Below, one piece after another: positions 34,869 through 44,143 of a stretch of 64,000 nt of DNA. Positions within the stretch are counted from its first letter, which is position 1, and every line of letters starts with the position of its first letter. A program made the position numbers and the translations under genes. The stretch lies in assembly GCF_018449675.1 (NCBI RefSeq), contig NZ_JAAVUZ010000007.1, positions 1 to 64,000 on the forward strand, given 5' to 3'. The notes below the pieces were generated by a model. That model ran no database searches and had not been told where the DNA came from. It saw only the letters and a program-made list of their open reading frames with translations. Source of the DNA: Glaciihabitans sp. dw_435 (lineage in GTDB: Bacteria > Actinomycetota > Actinomycetes > Actinomycetales > Microbacteriaceae).

Positions 34869-35951
34869 ATGACTGCTCGTTCGATCCGGATGAAGCTTGA
34901 GGTGCCGCTCGCTTTGGCGCTGGCGATAGCGGCTGGCACCCTGCTGGTTCTCAGCGGTGGCACTCCTGCCCACGCCGCGGAGTCGTCCGTCGGACTTGGC
35001 ACCGCCGAGAGCTTCTCCGTGCTCGGTGCGACAGCCGTCACCAACACCCTGTCGACCACGGTGCAGGGCGATCTGGGCGTCAGCCCCGGGTCATCCATCA
35101 CCGGATTCCCGCCCGGACTCGTCTCCAACGGCACGGTCCACACCACCGACGCCGTGGCCGCGCAGGCCCAGGCCGCCGTCACCACTGCCTACAACGACGC
35201 GGCCGGGCGCTCCCCGCTGACGTCGGGGCTCGGCGACCTCGCCGGACTCACCCTCGTGCCCGGCGTCTACTCCGGCAACGAGCTGGGACTTACCGGCACC
35301 GTCACCCTCGCCGGCGACGCGAGCTCGGTCTTCATCTTCCAGGCGGCCAGCACGCTGATCACCGCCTCCGCCAGCCGTGTCGTACTCACCGGTGGAGCCT
35401 CGGCCTGCAACGTGTACTGGCAGGTGGGCAGTTCCGCCACCCTCGGCACCGCGTCTACCTTCTTCGGCACCATCCTCGCCCAGGCGTCGGTCACCGCGAC
35501 GACCGGCGCGACGATCACCGGACGCCTGTTCGCCCGCACGGGTGCCGTGACCCTCGATTCCAACGTCATCAACCGACCGACCGGGTGCACCGCGGTTGCC
35601 GCACCCGTCCCGTCAGTGTCAGCGACGCCCAGCGCAACGCCCACCCCGGTGGCGACGCCGTCCGCAACACCGCGGCCCACCGCGTCCGCCGTGCCCAGCA
35701 CCACACCGAGCGTTTCCCCGTCGGCCACCCCCGGTAGCGGGACGGGCAACGGCGGTGGCGGCGGCAACGGGAATGGCAACGGCAACGGCACGGGTACCGA
35801 CACTCTCGCCGAGACGGGAGCGGACGCGATCGCGCCGTCCATCGTGGGTGCGAGCCTTCTCTTGATCGGGGCAATCCTGCTCGCGTACCGCGCGGGATTC
35901 TCCTCCACCACGGGCGGCCGCGGCCGCCACTCCACACTTCGGCGGCGGTAA
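34869..35951 (+). CDS. DUF3494 protein with sortase-type anchor
   Basis: A 360-residue exported protein. A signal peptide ends near PAHA; residues about 40-235 resemble the DUF3494 beta-helix domain found in ice-binding proteins (SFSVLGATAVTN, GDLGVSPG, LTGTVTLAGDASSVFIFQAAS, ASTFFGTILAQ, GRLFARTGAVTLDSN, ending PTGC). A Pro/Ser/Thr-rich and then Gly/Asn-rich linker follows, then LAETG, a hydrophobic helix and an Arg-rich tail, i.e. a sortase-type cell-wall anchor. Ice binding is known for some family members; in mesophilic actinobacteria the role of such proteins is unclear, so activity is not assumed. Confidence 0.85.
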   Translation: MTARSIRMKLEVPLALALAIAAGTLLVLSGGTPAHAAESSVGLGTAESFSVLGATAVTNTLSTTVQGDLGVSPGSSITGFPPGLVSNGTVHTTDAVAAQAQAAVTTAYNDAAGRSPLTSGLGDLAGLTLVPGVYSGNELGLTGTVTLAGDASSVFIFQAASTLITASASRVVLTGGASACNVYWQVGSSATLGTASTFFGTILAQASVTATTGATITGRLFARTGAVTLDSNVINRPTGCTAVAAPVPSVSATPSATPTPVATPSATPRPTASAVPSTTPSVSPSATPGSGTGNGGGGGNGNGNGNGTGTDTLAETGADAIAPSIVGASLLLIGAILLAYRAGFSSTTGGRGRHSTLRRR

Positions 35952-36006
35952 GGACCGTGATGCGTCCGGCGTATTACCGAGTCGGGTCGGATACGCTGGG
36001 CGCATC

Positions 36007-36213
36007 ATGGTCAACAGTCGCTGGGTTCGATTCAGTCTCGCCGGGATGGCCCTGTGGGTTGTCGCGCTGATTCTCAACCTCCTCACCCACAACGATCACG
36101 TCACGGTGCTTCTGCCGGTGATGATCGGGGGAGTCGTCGTTCAGTTCGTCTGTCTCTTCGTCGCCCGCTGGAACATGGGCCGCACTCCCAAGGACCGCTC
36201 GGGCCTGCGCTGA
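36007..36213 (+). CDS. Two-helix small membrane protein
   Basis: A 68-residue protein with two hydrophobic helices (LAGMALWVVALILNLL and VLLPVMIGGVVVQFVCLFVA) joined by a short polar loop, and a basic C-terminal tail. No family recognised. It lies between the DUF3494 gene and the olefin operon without evident linkage. Confidence 0.55.
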   Translation: MVNSRWVRFSLAGMALWVVALILNLLTHNDHVTVLLPVMIGGVVVQFVCLFVARWNMGRTPKDRSGLR

Positions 36214-36410
36214 CTTCCGCGGGACGGCGGCGGGCGCCAGTGCCTTAACGCTCCCCAGACGCCCGGCTGTCAACCCATAGGCGGCGCGCAGGAGGCGTCC
36301 AGCCCAAGGTTGTAGCGTGTACAGCCGGTGTCTGGAAAACGGCTAGTTTTAGATCAGAGCGCCGCTCAGCCACCTTTTTGTCAGCAGCTACAACTGGATA
36401 TGGATTTTCG

Positions 36411-37433
36411 TTGGACGGAAACGCAACGACGACGCATCGCAACGTCGCCCTCCTGTCGGTCGCGAGTTTCATCGCCCCGCGGATCACCACCTCAGAAGAC
36501 ATCGATCGACGGCTGAAACCGGTCCTCGACCGCCTCCGCCTCCCCAAGGGACTCCTTCAGCGCGTCGCCGGTGTGTACGAACGCCGCAACTGGGCCGAGG
36601 GCCAGCTCTTCGACGACGCCGCCATCACCGCTGGCAAGCAGGCCATGGCCGAGGCGGGCATCGACCCGTCGCAGGTCGGGCTGCTGATCAACACGTCCGT
36701 GACGCGCAAGCACCTCGAGCCATCCGTCGCCGTCCGTATTCATCACGGACTCGGCCTTCCCTCGTCCGCGACCAACTTCGACATCGCCAACGCCTGCCTC
36801 GGATTCGTCAACGGCATGGCCCTCGCGGCGCAGCTCATCGACGCCGGCCAGATCAAGTACGCCATCGTGATCGACGGTGAAGACGCCGACGACATTCAGA
36901 ACAACACGATCGACCGGCTCAGCGGTGGCGACATGAACCGCAAGGACTTCATGAGCGAGTTCGCCAGCCTCACCCTGGGATCGGGAGCGGCAGCCGCCGT
37001 GCTCGGCCCGGCAGACGCGCATCCCGAAGGCCACCGCATGCTCGGTGGCGTGACCCGCGCCGCGACCGAGTTCAACGAACTCTGCGTTGGCAGCGTCGAC
37101 GGCATGTTCACCGACGCCAAGGCGCTGCTGAAGGGCGGAATGGACCTCGTTGTCTCCGCCTGGAAGGAAGCCAAGCGCGACTGGAACTGGGCTACCATGG
37201 ACCGCTACATCATGCACCAGGTCTCGTCGGTGCACACCAACGCCATCGTGAAGGCCGCGGGTCTCGACAAGACCCGCGTTCCCGTCACCTACCCGCTGTA
37301 CGGCAATGTCGGACCGGCGTCGATCCCGATCACCCTCGCGCAGGAGGCGTCCACCCTGAAGAAGGGCGACCGCGTGCTGCTTATGGGCGTCGGTTCCGGC
37401 CTCAACACGGCCATGATGGAAATCGCCTGGTGA
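36411..37433 (+). CDS. oleA: OleA-like thiolase, head-to-head condensation
   Basis: About 340 residues of the FabH/OleA thiolase fold. The catalytic Cys is in FDIANACLGFVNG (about 129), with His in RYIMHQVSS and Asn in YPLYGNVGPASIP. In the olefin pathway OleA joins two fatty acyl-CoA units to a 2-alkyl-3-ketoacid. Context is decisive: OleBC and OleD follow with 4-bp overlaps. The start is uncertain: TTG at 36411 gives a Micrococcus-like N-terminus (DGNATTTHRNVALLS), and TTG at 36378 adds 11 residues; no ATG or GTG fits. Confidence 0.88.
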   Translation: MDGNATTTHRNVALLSVASFIAPRITTSEDIDRRLKPVLDRLRLPKGLLQRVAGVYERRNWAEGQLFDDAAITAGKQAMAEAGIDPSQVGLLINTSVTRKHLEPSVAVRIHHGLGLPSSATNFDIANACLGFVNGMALAAQLIDAGQIKYAIVIDGEDADDIQNNTIDRLSGGDMNRKDFMSEFASLTLGSGAAAAVLGPADAHPEGHRMLGGVTRAATEFNELCVGSVDGMFTDAKALLKGGMDLVVSAWKEAKRDWNWATMDRYIMHQVSSVHTNAIVKAAGLDKTRVPVTYPLYGNVGPASIPITLAQEASTLKKGDRVLLMGVGSGLNTAMMEIAW

Positions 37434-40189
37434 CCTCGCGTTTGCCCCGGGCCGCGACGGTGCCCGCACCGGCCACTCTTCCCCCGAGTGACCTGCCCGG
37501 GCTCGATCCCGCGTTCTCGCGGCTGATCGACGTGCACGAGTCCGATGGTGTCATCGGTGGCGCCCAGGACGGCGCACCGCGCACCTGGCATGTTCTCGAC
37601 AATGGCCCGCGTCTGGCGCAGCTCGGCGTCACGCCCGTGGGAACGATCCTCTGCGTTCACGGCAACCCGACGTGGTCGTACCTGTGGCGGTCGCTGGTCA
37701 GTCAGGCGACGGATGCCGCGCTCGACGGCAAGCCCGCATGGCGCGTCATCGCGGTCGACCAGCTCGACATGGGCTTTTCCGAGCGCACGGGCGTTGCACG
37801 TCCACTGGCCCGCCGTGTGCGTGACCTCGACGACTTCACCACCGCCATTGGACTCGACGGTCCCGTGGTCACCCTCGGTCACGACTGGGGCGGCGTCGTG
37901 TCGATGGGCTGGGCCGTCAACCACCCGGACCTGCTGTCCGGCGTCATGATGCTCAACACCGCGATTCACCAGCCCGAGTCATCGCCGATTCCCGCGCCCC
38001 TGCGTCTCGCGCTCGGCCCCGGAATCCTCGGCCGTGCCACGGTCGCGACTCCGGCGTTCCTCGAGACGACCCTTGCCCTGGCGCATCCGCCCCTCGCGTC
38101 CGACGTCAAGAACGCGTACCGCGCGCCGTACCGCACGGCCGAGCGCCGCGGCGGCATCGGTGGATTCGTCGCCGACATCCCCGTGGATGCCGCGCACGAG
38201 AGCACCCCGGAACTCGACCGCATCGCGTCCGAGCTCACCCGCCTCACCGTGCCGACGCTCATGCTGTGGGGCCCGCGCGATCCCATCTTCGGCGACCGGT
38301 ACCTGGACGACCTCGTCGACCGCATGCCCCACGCCGACGTGCACCGTTTCGAGGGTGCGGGACACCTCATCGCCGAGGACGTCGACTACGCGTCATCCGT
38401 GCTCACCTGGCTCGCCGACCAGGCGGGGCTCGAGTCGCTCGAAGCACTCGCCTCCCTCGAGTCGTTCGATGCCGCCGCGGAGCACCCGGAGGTCGGTGTC
38501 GCTCCCGGACTGCTGCTCGGCGACGCCGCGCCCGCGCGCAATCGCCTGTGGCACTACCTCGACGAGCTTCGTGACAGCGACGAGACAGCGCTCATCGAAA
38601 TGGTTCCCGCACAGGGAGCAGGTCCGCGGGTCGTCAGCTGGAAGCTGCTCTCGAAGCGCGTGAACCAGATCGCCGCGGGACTCAACCGCATCGGCGTGAA
38701 GAAGGGTGACCGGGTCTCCCTCCTCATCCAGCCGGGGGCCGACCTGACCGCTGTCCTGTACGCCTGCCTGCGTCTTGGCGCGATCGTGGTTATAGCCGAT
38801 GCGGGCCTCGGCCTGCGGGGACTCACCCGCGCCGTGCGCGGTGCGTGGCCCGATCACGTCATCGGGCAGCTGCCCGGGCTGGTCGCCGCCCGCGCGCTCG
38901 GCTGGCCCGGACAAAAAATCTCGACCGTGCGCTACCCGGCATCCACGGGAGCAGCCCTCGGCCTGTCACACGCACTCGCCGACATCGTCGAGCTGGGTGT
39001 CGATCAGGCGCTTCCGGAGGAGCCTGCGGCGACGGATGTCGCGGCGGTGCTGTTCACGTCGGGATCGACAGGTCCCGCCAAGGGCGTCGTGTACACGCAC
39101 GACCAGCTCTCGGCCATCGTCGAAGCGCTGTCCGGCCAGTACGGGGTCGGCGTTGGCACCGGGCTCGTCGCCGGATTCGCACCGTTCGCGCTGCTCGGTC
39201 CTGCACTCGGCGCCCGCTCGGTCACGCCGGACATGAACGTGACCTCGCCCAAGACACTCACCGCGTCCGCCGTGGCCGCCGCCGTCGCGGCTGTCGAGGC
39301 GACCGTGGTGTTCCTGTCGCCGGCTGCTGTCGCGAACGTGGTTGCTACCTCCGCCGCGCTCACCGACCTCGACCGGAGCGCCTTGGCTGGTGTGCAGGAC
39401 TTCCTGTCCGCCGGAGCTCCCGTATCCGAACCACTGCTGACCGCGATCGCCGCCCTCATGCCGAACGCGAGCGCCCACACGCCCTATGGCATGACCGAGG
39501 GCCTGCTGATGACGGACATCACCCTCGAGGGAATCCGCGAGGCAGCCCTTGCCGTCGATGCCGACGGCCCCGGCGGCGTCTGCGTCGGGCTCCCGACCGC
39601 CACCACGCGCGTGCGCATCAGCGCGCTCAACGCCAGTGCCGAGGCCACCGGTGAGCTGTCGACCGAGCCAGGCATCACGGGCGAGATCGTCGTCTCCGCA
39701 CCGCACCTCAAGGACCACTACGACCGTCTCTGGCGCACCGACCGCGCGTCACGCATCGGTGCGATCGCCGGGGAACGCTGGCACCGCACGGGGGACGTGG
39801 GGCACTTCGACGCCGCCGGACGCCTCTGGGTGGAGGGACGCCTTCCACACGTCATCGCCGCTCCCACCGGCGTGGTCACGCCCGTGGGCCTTGAGCTGTC
39901 GTTCGAGAAGATCCCCACGGTGTCCCGCGCGGCCGCCGTCGGAATCGGCCCGGCCGGCACGCAGGCCATCGTCGCGATCATCGAGACCCAGCCACCCGCG
40001 CGCCGCGTGTCGCTGGCCTCGCCGGAGCTCGCGGCCAGCGTCCGCGCATCCGTGTCCCAGCCTGTCGCGGCCGTCATCGTGCTTCCGCACCTGCCGACCG
40101 ACATTCGCCACAACTCCAAGATCGACCGAACGAAGCTGTCGCTCTGGGCCGCGCGGATCCTTGGCGGCGGGCGGATGGTCCGCCCGTGA
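37430..40189 (+). CDS. oleBC: OleB-OleC fusion protein
   Basis: A 919-residue bifunctional enzyme. Residues about 30-330 are an alpha/beta hydrolase of the haloalkane-dehalogenase-like OleB type: HGNPTWSYLWR, nucleophile Asp in TLGHDWGGVVS (about 150), His in EGAGHLIAED. Residues about 390-915 are an AMP-forming ligase-like OleC: TSGSTGPAKGV (about 544), TPYGMTEG (about 685), WHRTGDVG (about 784). OleC turns the beta-hydroxy acid into a beta-lactone and OleB decarboxylates it to a cis-olefin. Such fusions are known from hydrocarbon-producing actinobacteria. It overlaps oleA and oleD by 4 bp. Confidence 0.93.
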   Translation: MTSRLPRAATVPAPATLPPSDLPGLDPAFSRLIDVHESDGVIGGAQDGAPRTWHVLDNGPRLAQLGVTPVGTILCVHGNPTWSYLWRSLVSQATDAALDGKPAWRVIAVDQLDMGFSERTGVARPLARRVRDLDDFTTAIGLDGPVVTLGHDWGGVVSMGWAVNHPDLLSGVMMLNTAIHQPESSPIPAPLRLALGPGILGRATVATPAFLETTLALAHPPLASDVKNAYRAPYRTAERRGGIGGFVADIPVDAAHESTPELDRIASELTRLTVPTLMLWGPRDPIFGDRYLDDLVDRMPHADVHRFEGAGHLIAEDVDYASSVLTWLADQAGLESLEALASLESFDAAAEHPEVGVAPGLLLGDAAPARNRLWHYLDELRDSDETALIEMVPAQGAGPRVVSWKLLSKRVNQIAAGLNRIGVKKGDRVSLLIQPGADLTAVLYACLRLGAIVVIADAGLGLRGLTRAVRGAWPDHVIGQLPGLVAARALGWPGQKISTVRYPASTGAALGLSHALADIVELGVDQALPEEPAATDVAAVLFTSGSTGPAKGVVYTHDQLSAIVEALSGQYGVGVGTGLVAGFAPFALLGPALGARSVTPDMNVTSPKTLTASAVAAAVAAVEATVVFLSPAAVANVVATSAALTDLDRSALAGVQDFLSAGAPVSEPLLTAIAALMPNASAHTPYGMTEGLLMTDITLEGIREAALAVDADGPGGVCVGLPTATTRVRISALNASAEATGELSTEPGITGEIVVSAPHLKDHYDRLWRTDRASRIGAIAGERWHRTGDVGHFDAAGRLWVEGRLPHVIAAPTGVVTPVGLELSFEKIPTVSRAAAVGIGPAGTQAIVAIIETQPPARRVSLASPELAASVRASVSQPVAAVIVLPHLPTDIRHNSKIDRTKLSLWAARILGGGRMVRP

Positions 40190-41166
40190 GGGTGCTCGTC
40201 ACCGGCGCGAGTGGGCTCCTGGGGTCGGCGGTCGCCGAGATTCTCCAGGCGGGTCACGAGGTTCGTACGTTCCAGCGACGCCCGTCCGGGGTGCGGGGAG
40301 CGACCGACTTTCTCGGGTCGATCACGAATCCCGCCGACATCGCCCTCGCCGTCGATGGTGTCGATGCGATCGTGCACCTGGCCGCGAAGGTTTCGCTCGC
40401 GGGCGACCCGGCCGACTTCGAGGCCGTCAACGTGGGAGGCACCCGCGCGCTGATCGCCGCCGCGCGAGGATTCGGCGTGCCACGCATGGTCTTCGTGTCG
40501 TCGCCGTCCGTCGCACACGCGGGGTCGTCGATTGTGGGGGATGACGCGCTGCCGGCCGATCCCGCACACGCCCGCGGTGATTACGCCCGCACGAAGGCTG
40601 CTGCCGAGCTGCTCGCGCTGGCCGCCGATTCGCCCGAGCTCCGCATCGTTGTCGTGCGTCCGCACCTCGTCTGGGGACCGGGTGACACCCAGCTCGTGGA
40701 GCGGGTGGTCGACCGCGCGCGATCCGGCCGGTTGCCGCTGCTCGGCCACGGTGCCGGCCTCATCGACACGATTTACATCGACAACGCGGCATCCGGAATC
40801 GCGGCCGCGCTTGACCGCGTCGACGCCGTGCATGGCAACGCCTACGTGCTGACCAATGGCGAGCCCCGGCCCGTCGCGGAGCTGCTCGCGGGAATCTGCG
40901 CCGCGGCAGGAGTCGCTGCACCCGCCTGGCGAGTCCCCGCCGTCGTGGCCCGCGCGGCGGGATCGGCGATCGAGGCGGTGTGGCGCGTGGCGCCGGGAGC
41001 GGATGAACCGCCGATGACGCGCTTCCTGGCGGAGCAACTCTCCACCGCCCACTGGTTCGACCAGCGCCGCACGCGGGACGATCTGCAGTGGGTTCCCGCG
41101 GTCTCGCTGGACGAGGGATTCCGGCGCCTGGCCGCGCACTATGCCGCCGAGGGCCTGTCACTATAG
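40186..41166 (+). CDS. oleD: OleD NAD(P)-dependent 2-alkyl-3-ketoacid reductase
   Basis: A 326-residue extended short-chain dehydrogenase: VLVTGASGLLGSAVAE at the N-terminus, VSSPSV with the catalytic Ser region, and YARTK as the YxxxK motif near residue 130, followed by VRPHLVWGPGD. In the Ole pathway it reduces the OleA product to the 2-alkyl-3-hydroxy acid. It is coupled to oleBC by 4 bp. Confidence 0.9.
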   Translation: MRVLVTGASGLLGSAVAEILQAGHEVRTFQRRPSGVRGATDFLGSITNPADIALAVDGVDAIVHLAAKVSLAGDPADFEAVNVGGTRALIAAARGFGVPRMVFVSSPSVAHAGSSIVGDDALPADPAHARGDYARTKAAAELLALAADSPELRIVVVRPHLVWGPGDTQLVERVVDRARSGRLPLLGHGAGLIDTIYIDNAASGIAAALDRVDAVHGNAYVLTNGEPRPVAELLAGICAAAGVAAPAWRVPAVVARAAGSAIEAVWRVAPGADEPPMTRFLAEQLSTAHWFDQRRTRDDLQWVPAVSLDEGFRRLAAHYAAEGLSL

Positions 41167-41199
41167 ACAGCGGCACTATCAGTAGTTACAGTATCCGTT

Positions 41200-41955
41200 A
41201 TGCGGATCTCCGAGCTCAGTGCCAAGAGCGGCCTGCCCGTGCCATCGATCAAGTTCTACCTGCGGGAGGGATTGCTCGCGGCGGGGGATCGCACGAGCCC
41301 CAACCAGGCCAGCTACGGCGACGAACACGTCGAGCGGTTGCGCCTGGTGCGGGCACTGCTGGAGGTGGGCGGGCTGTCCGTGGCATCCGCCCGCGACGTC
41401 ATCGCGGCCATCGATGACAAGAACATGCCGCTGGACTGGACCTTTGGCATCGCGCAGCACGCCATCGCGGGCGGGCTGAGCATCCCGGAGTCGGACATCG
41501 TTGGGGAACCGCAGACGGACGAGAACGGTGCACCACAGTTTTCGCGGGCGACCGCCACTTCGGCGTCGGCGGGCATCAACCGCGTCGTCGGGCTCATCGA
41601 CGCCGAGGGATGGTCGGTCTCGCAAGACAACCCGGGCATCGCCATGGCCGGTCACGTGATCGACGCCTACATCTCACTGGGGCGGGAATCACTCACCGCT
41701 ACGGCGGCCGACTACGCGCGCGCCGCGGAAATCGTTGCCGAAGCGGATCTGGATGCCGTCGAGGCGTCGGGTGACCGCTCCGATATGGCCGAAGTCGTCG
41801 TGGTGGGCACCGTTCTCGGCGACACGTTTTTTGCAGGACTGCGGCGCATCGCGCAGGAAAACGTCTCTCATCGCCGGTACCACGGTGCCCCCTCGCCGGA
41901 ACGGGATTCCCGCGGCGAGGAATCCCCTGACAGCGGGTCATCCGCTACTCCCTAG
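41200..41955 (+). CDS. MerR family transcriptional regulator
   Basis: A 251-residue regulator with a MerR helix-turn-helix at the N-terminus (MRISELSAKSGLPVPSIKFY and EGLLAAG) and a long C-terminal ligand region without recognised motif, ending in a disordered Ser/Pro/Glu-rich tail. TACAGT at 41187-41192 lies 7 bases before the ATG, a leaderless arrangement. It starts 34 bp after oleD and may regulate the olefin operon or the following membrane protein; related pieces ACTATAG and ACTATCAG occur just upstream and could be its own operator. Confidence 0.85.
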   Translation: MRISELSAKSGLPVPSIKFYLREGLLAAGDRTSPNQASYGDEHVERLRLVRALLEVGGLSVASARDVIAAIDDKNMPLDWTFGIAQHAIAGGLSIPESDIVGEPQTDENGAPQFSRATATSASAGINRVVGLIDAEGWSVSQDNPGIAMAGHVIDAYISLGRESLTATAADYARAAEIVAEADLDAVEASGDRSDMAEVVVVGTVLGDTFFAGLRRIAQENVSHRRYHGAPSPERDSRGEESPDSGSSATP

Positions 41956-41977
41956 GTTTTCCGAGAGGAAGAATGTC

Positions 41978-43000
41978 ATGACACTCGTCCGGTGGCACCG
42001 TCCACTTCTCTGGCTCGCGGCGTTAATGACCGTGCTCGCCGTGTTCACATCCATTGCCGCCCTCGTGGACCATCGTCAGGTCACCGGCGTCGACCTGTGG
42101 CTCAAGCCGCTCAAGTTCGCGCTGTCGATCGGGATCTACGCGGTCACGCTGTCGTGGCTGATCGGGCAGCTGCAGCGGTTCCGACGAATCGCGTGGATCG
42201 CGGGAACCGTCAGCGTCGTCGGGCTGCTGTTGGAGATGGTCATCATCGTCGGTGTCGCCGCGGTGGGGGAGACCAGTCACTTCAACGTGTCGACCCCGCT
42301 GCACACCACGCTCTGGTCGATCATGGCGACCTCCATCGTTGTGGTGTGGATGATGACGTTCCTCGTGAGCATCGTGCTGTTCCGCAACCCGATGGGCGAC
42401 CGCGCCCGCACGCTGGCAATTCGCGCCGGTGCGATCCTCGCGCTGGTGGGCATGGCGCTGGCGTTCCTGATGACCGGGCCGACGGCGCAGCAGCTCGACG
42501 ATTTCCAGGGCATTGCGGGCGCGCATGCCGTCGGAGTGGAGGACGGCGGTCCGGGGCTGCCTCTGCTTGGCTGGAGCACCGTCGCCGGTGACCTGCGGAT
42601 CCCGCACTTCGTGGGTATGCACGCACTGCAGGTGATTCCGATCATCGCGATAGTGCTCGCGCTGGTCGCCCGGCGGGTGCCAGCCCTTCGATCGGCGGTG
42701 ACCCAGCGCCGCCTCGTGGCGATTGCGGCGGCCACCTACTCCGCGGTTCTGGTGGTGCTGACCTGGCAGGCGCTGCGCGGTCAGTCCATCGTGCGTCCGG
42801 ACGGCCTCACCATCGGAGCGTCCATGGCAGTGTTTGCCGTGGCCATCGGTCTCGCGGTCGCGGCGGTGATGGCGCCGGGACGTCCGGGCGCGACGACGGC
42901 CACCGCTACTGGCGGGGAGCTTTCGCTGGCTCGATCGCCGCGATCAGCGCGTCGGGTCGAAGCGAACGCACGACGTAGATCCGCCCCGTCCGGGTCGTGA
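41978..43000 (+). CDS. Polytopic hypothetical membrane protein
   Basis: A 340-residue membrane protein with about seven to eight hydrophobic helices, including WLAALMTVLAVFTSIAALV, FALSIGIYAVTLSWLIG and two Met-rich helices near MATSIVVVWMMTFLVS. A conserved-looking polar stretch (GWSTVAGDLRIPHFVGMHA) sits before helix 5 and contains two His residues that could bind a cofactor or metal. No family assigned. ATG at 41978 has GAGAGGAAG upstream. The last 95 bp overlap the convergent gene at 42906-43406, whose frame also looks real. Confidence 0.7.
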   Translation: MTLVRWHRPLLWLAALMTVLAVFTSIAALVDHRQVTGVDLWLKPLKFALSIGIYAVTLSWLIGQLQRFRRIAWIAGTVSVVGLLLEMVIIVGVAAVGETSHFNVSTPLHTTLWSIMATSIVVVWMMTFLVSIVLFRNPMGDRARTLAIRAGAILALVGMALAFLMTGPTAQQLDDFQGIAGAHAVGVEDGGPGLPLLGWSTVAGDLRIPHFVGMHALQVIPIIAIVLALVARRVPALRSAVTQRRLVAIAAATYSAVLVVLTWQALRGQSIVRPDGLTIGASMAVFAVAIGLAVAAVMAPGRPGATTATATGGELSLARSPRSARRVEANARRRSAPSGS

Positions 43001-43406
43001 TCCGCACCGCCGGGCCGGCGTTGAAGAGCAGGTAGCGTGCCGAGGGCGTGACCCGGTAGCCGATGCCCCCGGCGTGCGTGGGAGTCACTGTGGCTGGCTC
43101 GATTGCGGTGATTTCTTCAGTATGTATTCGGAAGACTCGCAACGGCACAACCAGACCGGTGATGTCGCGGTGCGTTACGCGGATGTCAATCGTGTTGGCC
43201 AGGCAGATGAGTGAGGCCAGACCTATCGCGACAATGAAGAACACCATGCAGGCCAGCACCCACAGCGCCGAACCGGTTCCCCACCGTTGGGCAACGGCAT
43301 TGGCCATTACCGCAGAGACGGGCAGAAGGATCGCGACACAGAAGACTCCCACCGCTCGGAGCCACCGCGGTCCCGGCTGATGCTCGCGATATCGCAGTTC
43401 GGTCAT
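42906..43406 (-). CDS. Small membrane protein with PH-like C-terminus
   Basis: A 166-residue protein with two membrane helices (about 18-36 and 47-70) followed by about 95 residues that look like a beta-rich, PH-type cytoplasmic domain (IDIRVTHRDITGLVVPLRVF, GIGYRVTPSARYLLF, AVRITTRTGRIYVV). This plan is common in actinobacterial proteins of unknown function. The 3' end overlaps the convergent membrane gene by 95 bp, so one of the two C-termini may be shorter than drawn. Confidence 0.65.
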   Translation of the reverse strand: MTELRYREHQPGPRWLRAVGVFCVAILLPVSAVMANAVAQRWGTGSALWVLACMVFFIVAIGLASLICLANTIDIRVTHRDITGLVVPLRVFRIHTEEITAIEPATVTPTHAGGIGYRVTPSARYLLFNAGPAVRITTRTGRIYVVRSLRPDALIAAIEPAKAPRQ

Positions 43407-43449
43407 GATCGTCGTGGGTACCTCGATTCAGGTAGAGCGTTCGCGCGGA

Positions 43450-44085
43450 CTACAGTTCGATGCTCTCGCCCGCGACGAGCGGGAGGAACTGGCCGCCGGC
43501 GGCCTCGGTGGCGGACGCGATGCGGGCCCGGGCCATCGTGTTGCCGATGTCGGAGTTCACCATCTCGTGCAGGGCAAACGAGCGCCGCGGCTTTACCTCG
43601 GCGATGAAGTCCATGACCTCGCCGATCTTCAGCCACGGGGCGCTCGAGGGAACGCCGAGCACGTCCACCGGCACCGGAGGCACTGTGTAGGAGTCACCCG
43701 GGTGATAGATCGTGTCGTTGATGAGCACGCCGACGTTGTCGACGAGCGGGATCGATGAGTGGATCACCGCGTGGGTAGTGCCATAGAACGCGAGGTGGAA
43801 GGGCGAGGCATCCGCTTTGTCCCCTCCCGTCACGACCGTGACGTCGAAGCCCTCCGCCGCCGCGGCGAATCCGGCCGGTCCGAAGATCGGAACGCCCGGG
43901 TTGCGATCGAGAATGCGGGTCAGCTGGTCGGCGGTCCAGTGATCGGCGTGCTCGTGTGTGACGACGATCGCGACGACATTGTTGAGCGCGGGAAGCGACG
44001 TGCTGTACCCGCCGGGGTCGACCACGAGGTTCTTGCCGTCGAGTTCGACGACGAAGTTCGCGTGCTCGTATTTTGTGATTCGCAT
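43450..44085 (-). CDS. MBL-fold metallo-hydrolase
   Basis: A 211-residue metallo-beta-lactamase-fold protein of the short UlaG-like type: VTHEHADHW metal motif near residue 45, a further ligand in TIYHPGDSY and a C-terminal His in SFALHEM. The substrate is unknown. TACGCT at 44098-44093 is 7 bases before the ATG. Divergent from csoR. Confidence 0.85.
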   Translation of the reverse strand: MRITKYEHANFVVELDGKNLVVDPGGYSTSLPALNNVVAIVVTHEHADHWTADQLTRILDRNPGVPIFGPAGFAAAAEGFDVTVVTGGDKADASPFHLAFYGTTHAVIHSSIPLVDNVGVLINDTIYHPGDSYTVPPVPVDVLGVPSSAPWLKIGEVMDFIAEVKPRRSFALHEMVNSDIGNTMARARIASATEAAGGQFLPLVAGESIEL

Positions 44086-44116
44086 GGCTGTCAGCGTACG
44101 CCCGGCCCTCGCAATT

Positions 44117-44136
44117 AATACCCCCGGGGGGTACTA
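44117..44136. promoter_or_regulatory. CsoR operator overlapping the csoR promoter
   Basis: AATACCCCCGGGGGGTACTA is a GC-rich inverted repeat of the TACCCC..GGGGTA form recognised by CsoR-type repressors. TACTAT (44132-44137) at its edge is a likely -10 box, 6 bases before the csoR ATG, so repressor binding would block initiation of a leaderless transcript. Confidence 0.85.
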
Positions 44137-44143
44137 TCGAGGC

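Noticed and set aside
36492-37469. Reverse-strand 325-codon frame over oleA
   Set aside because: Antisense to a gene with clear thiolase motifs; no motif of its own.
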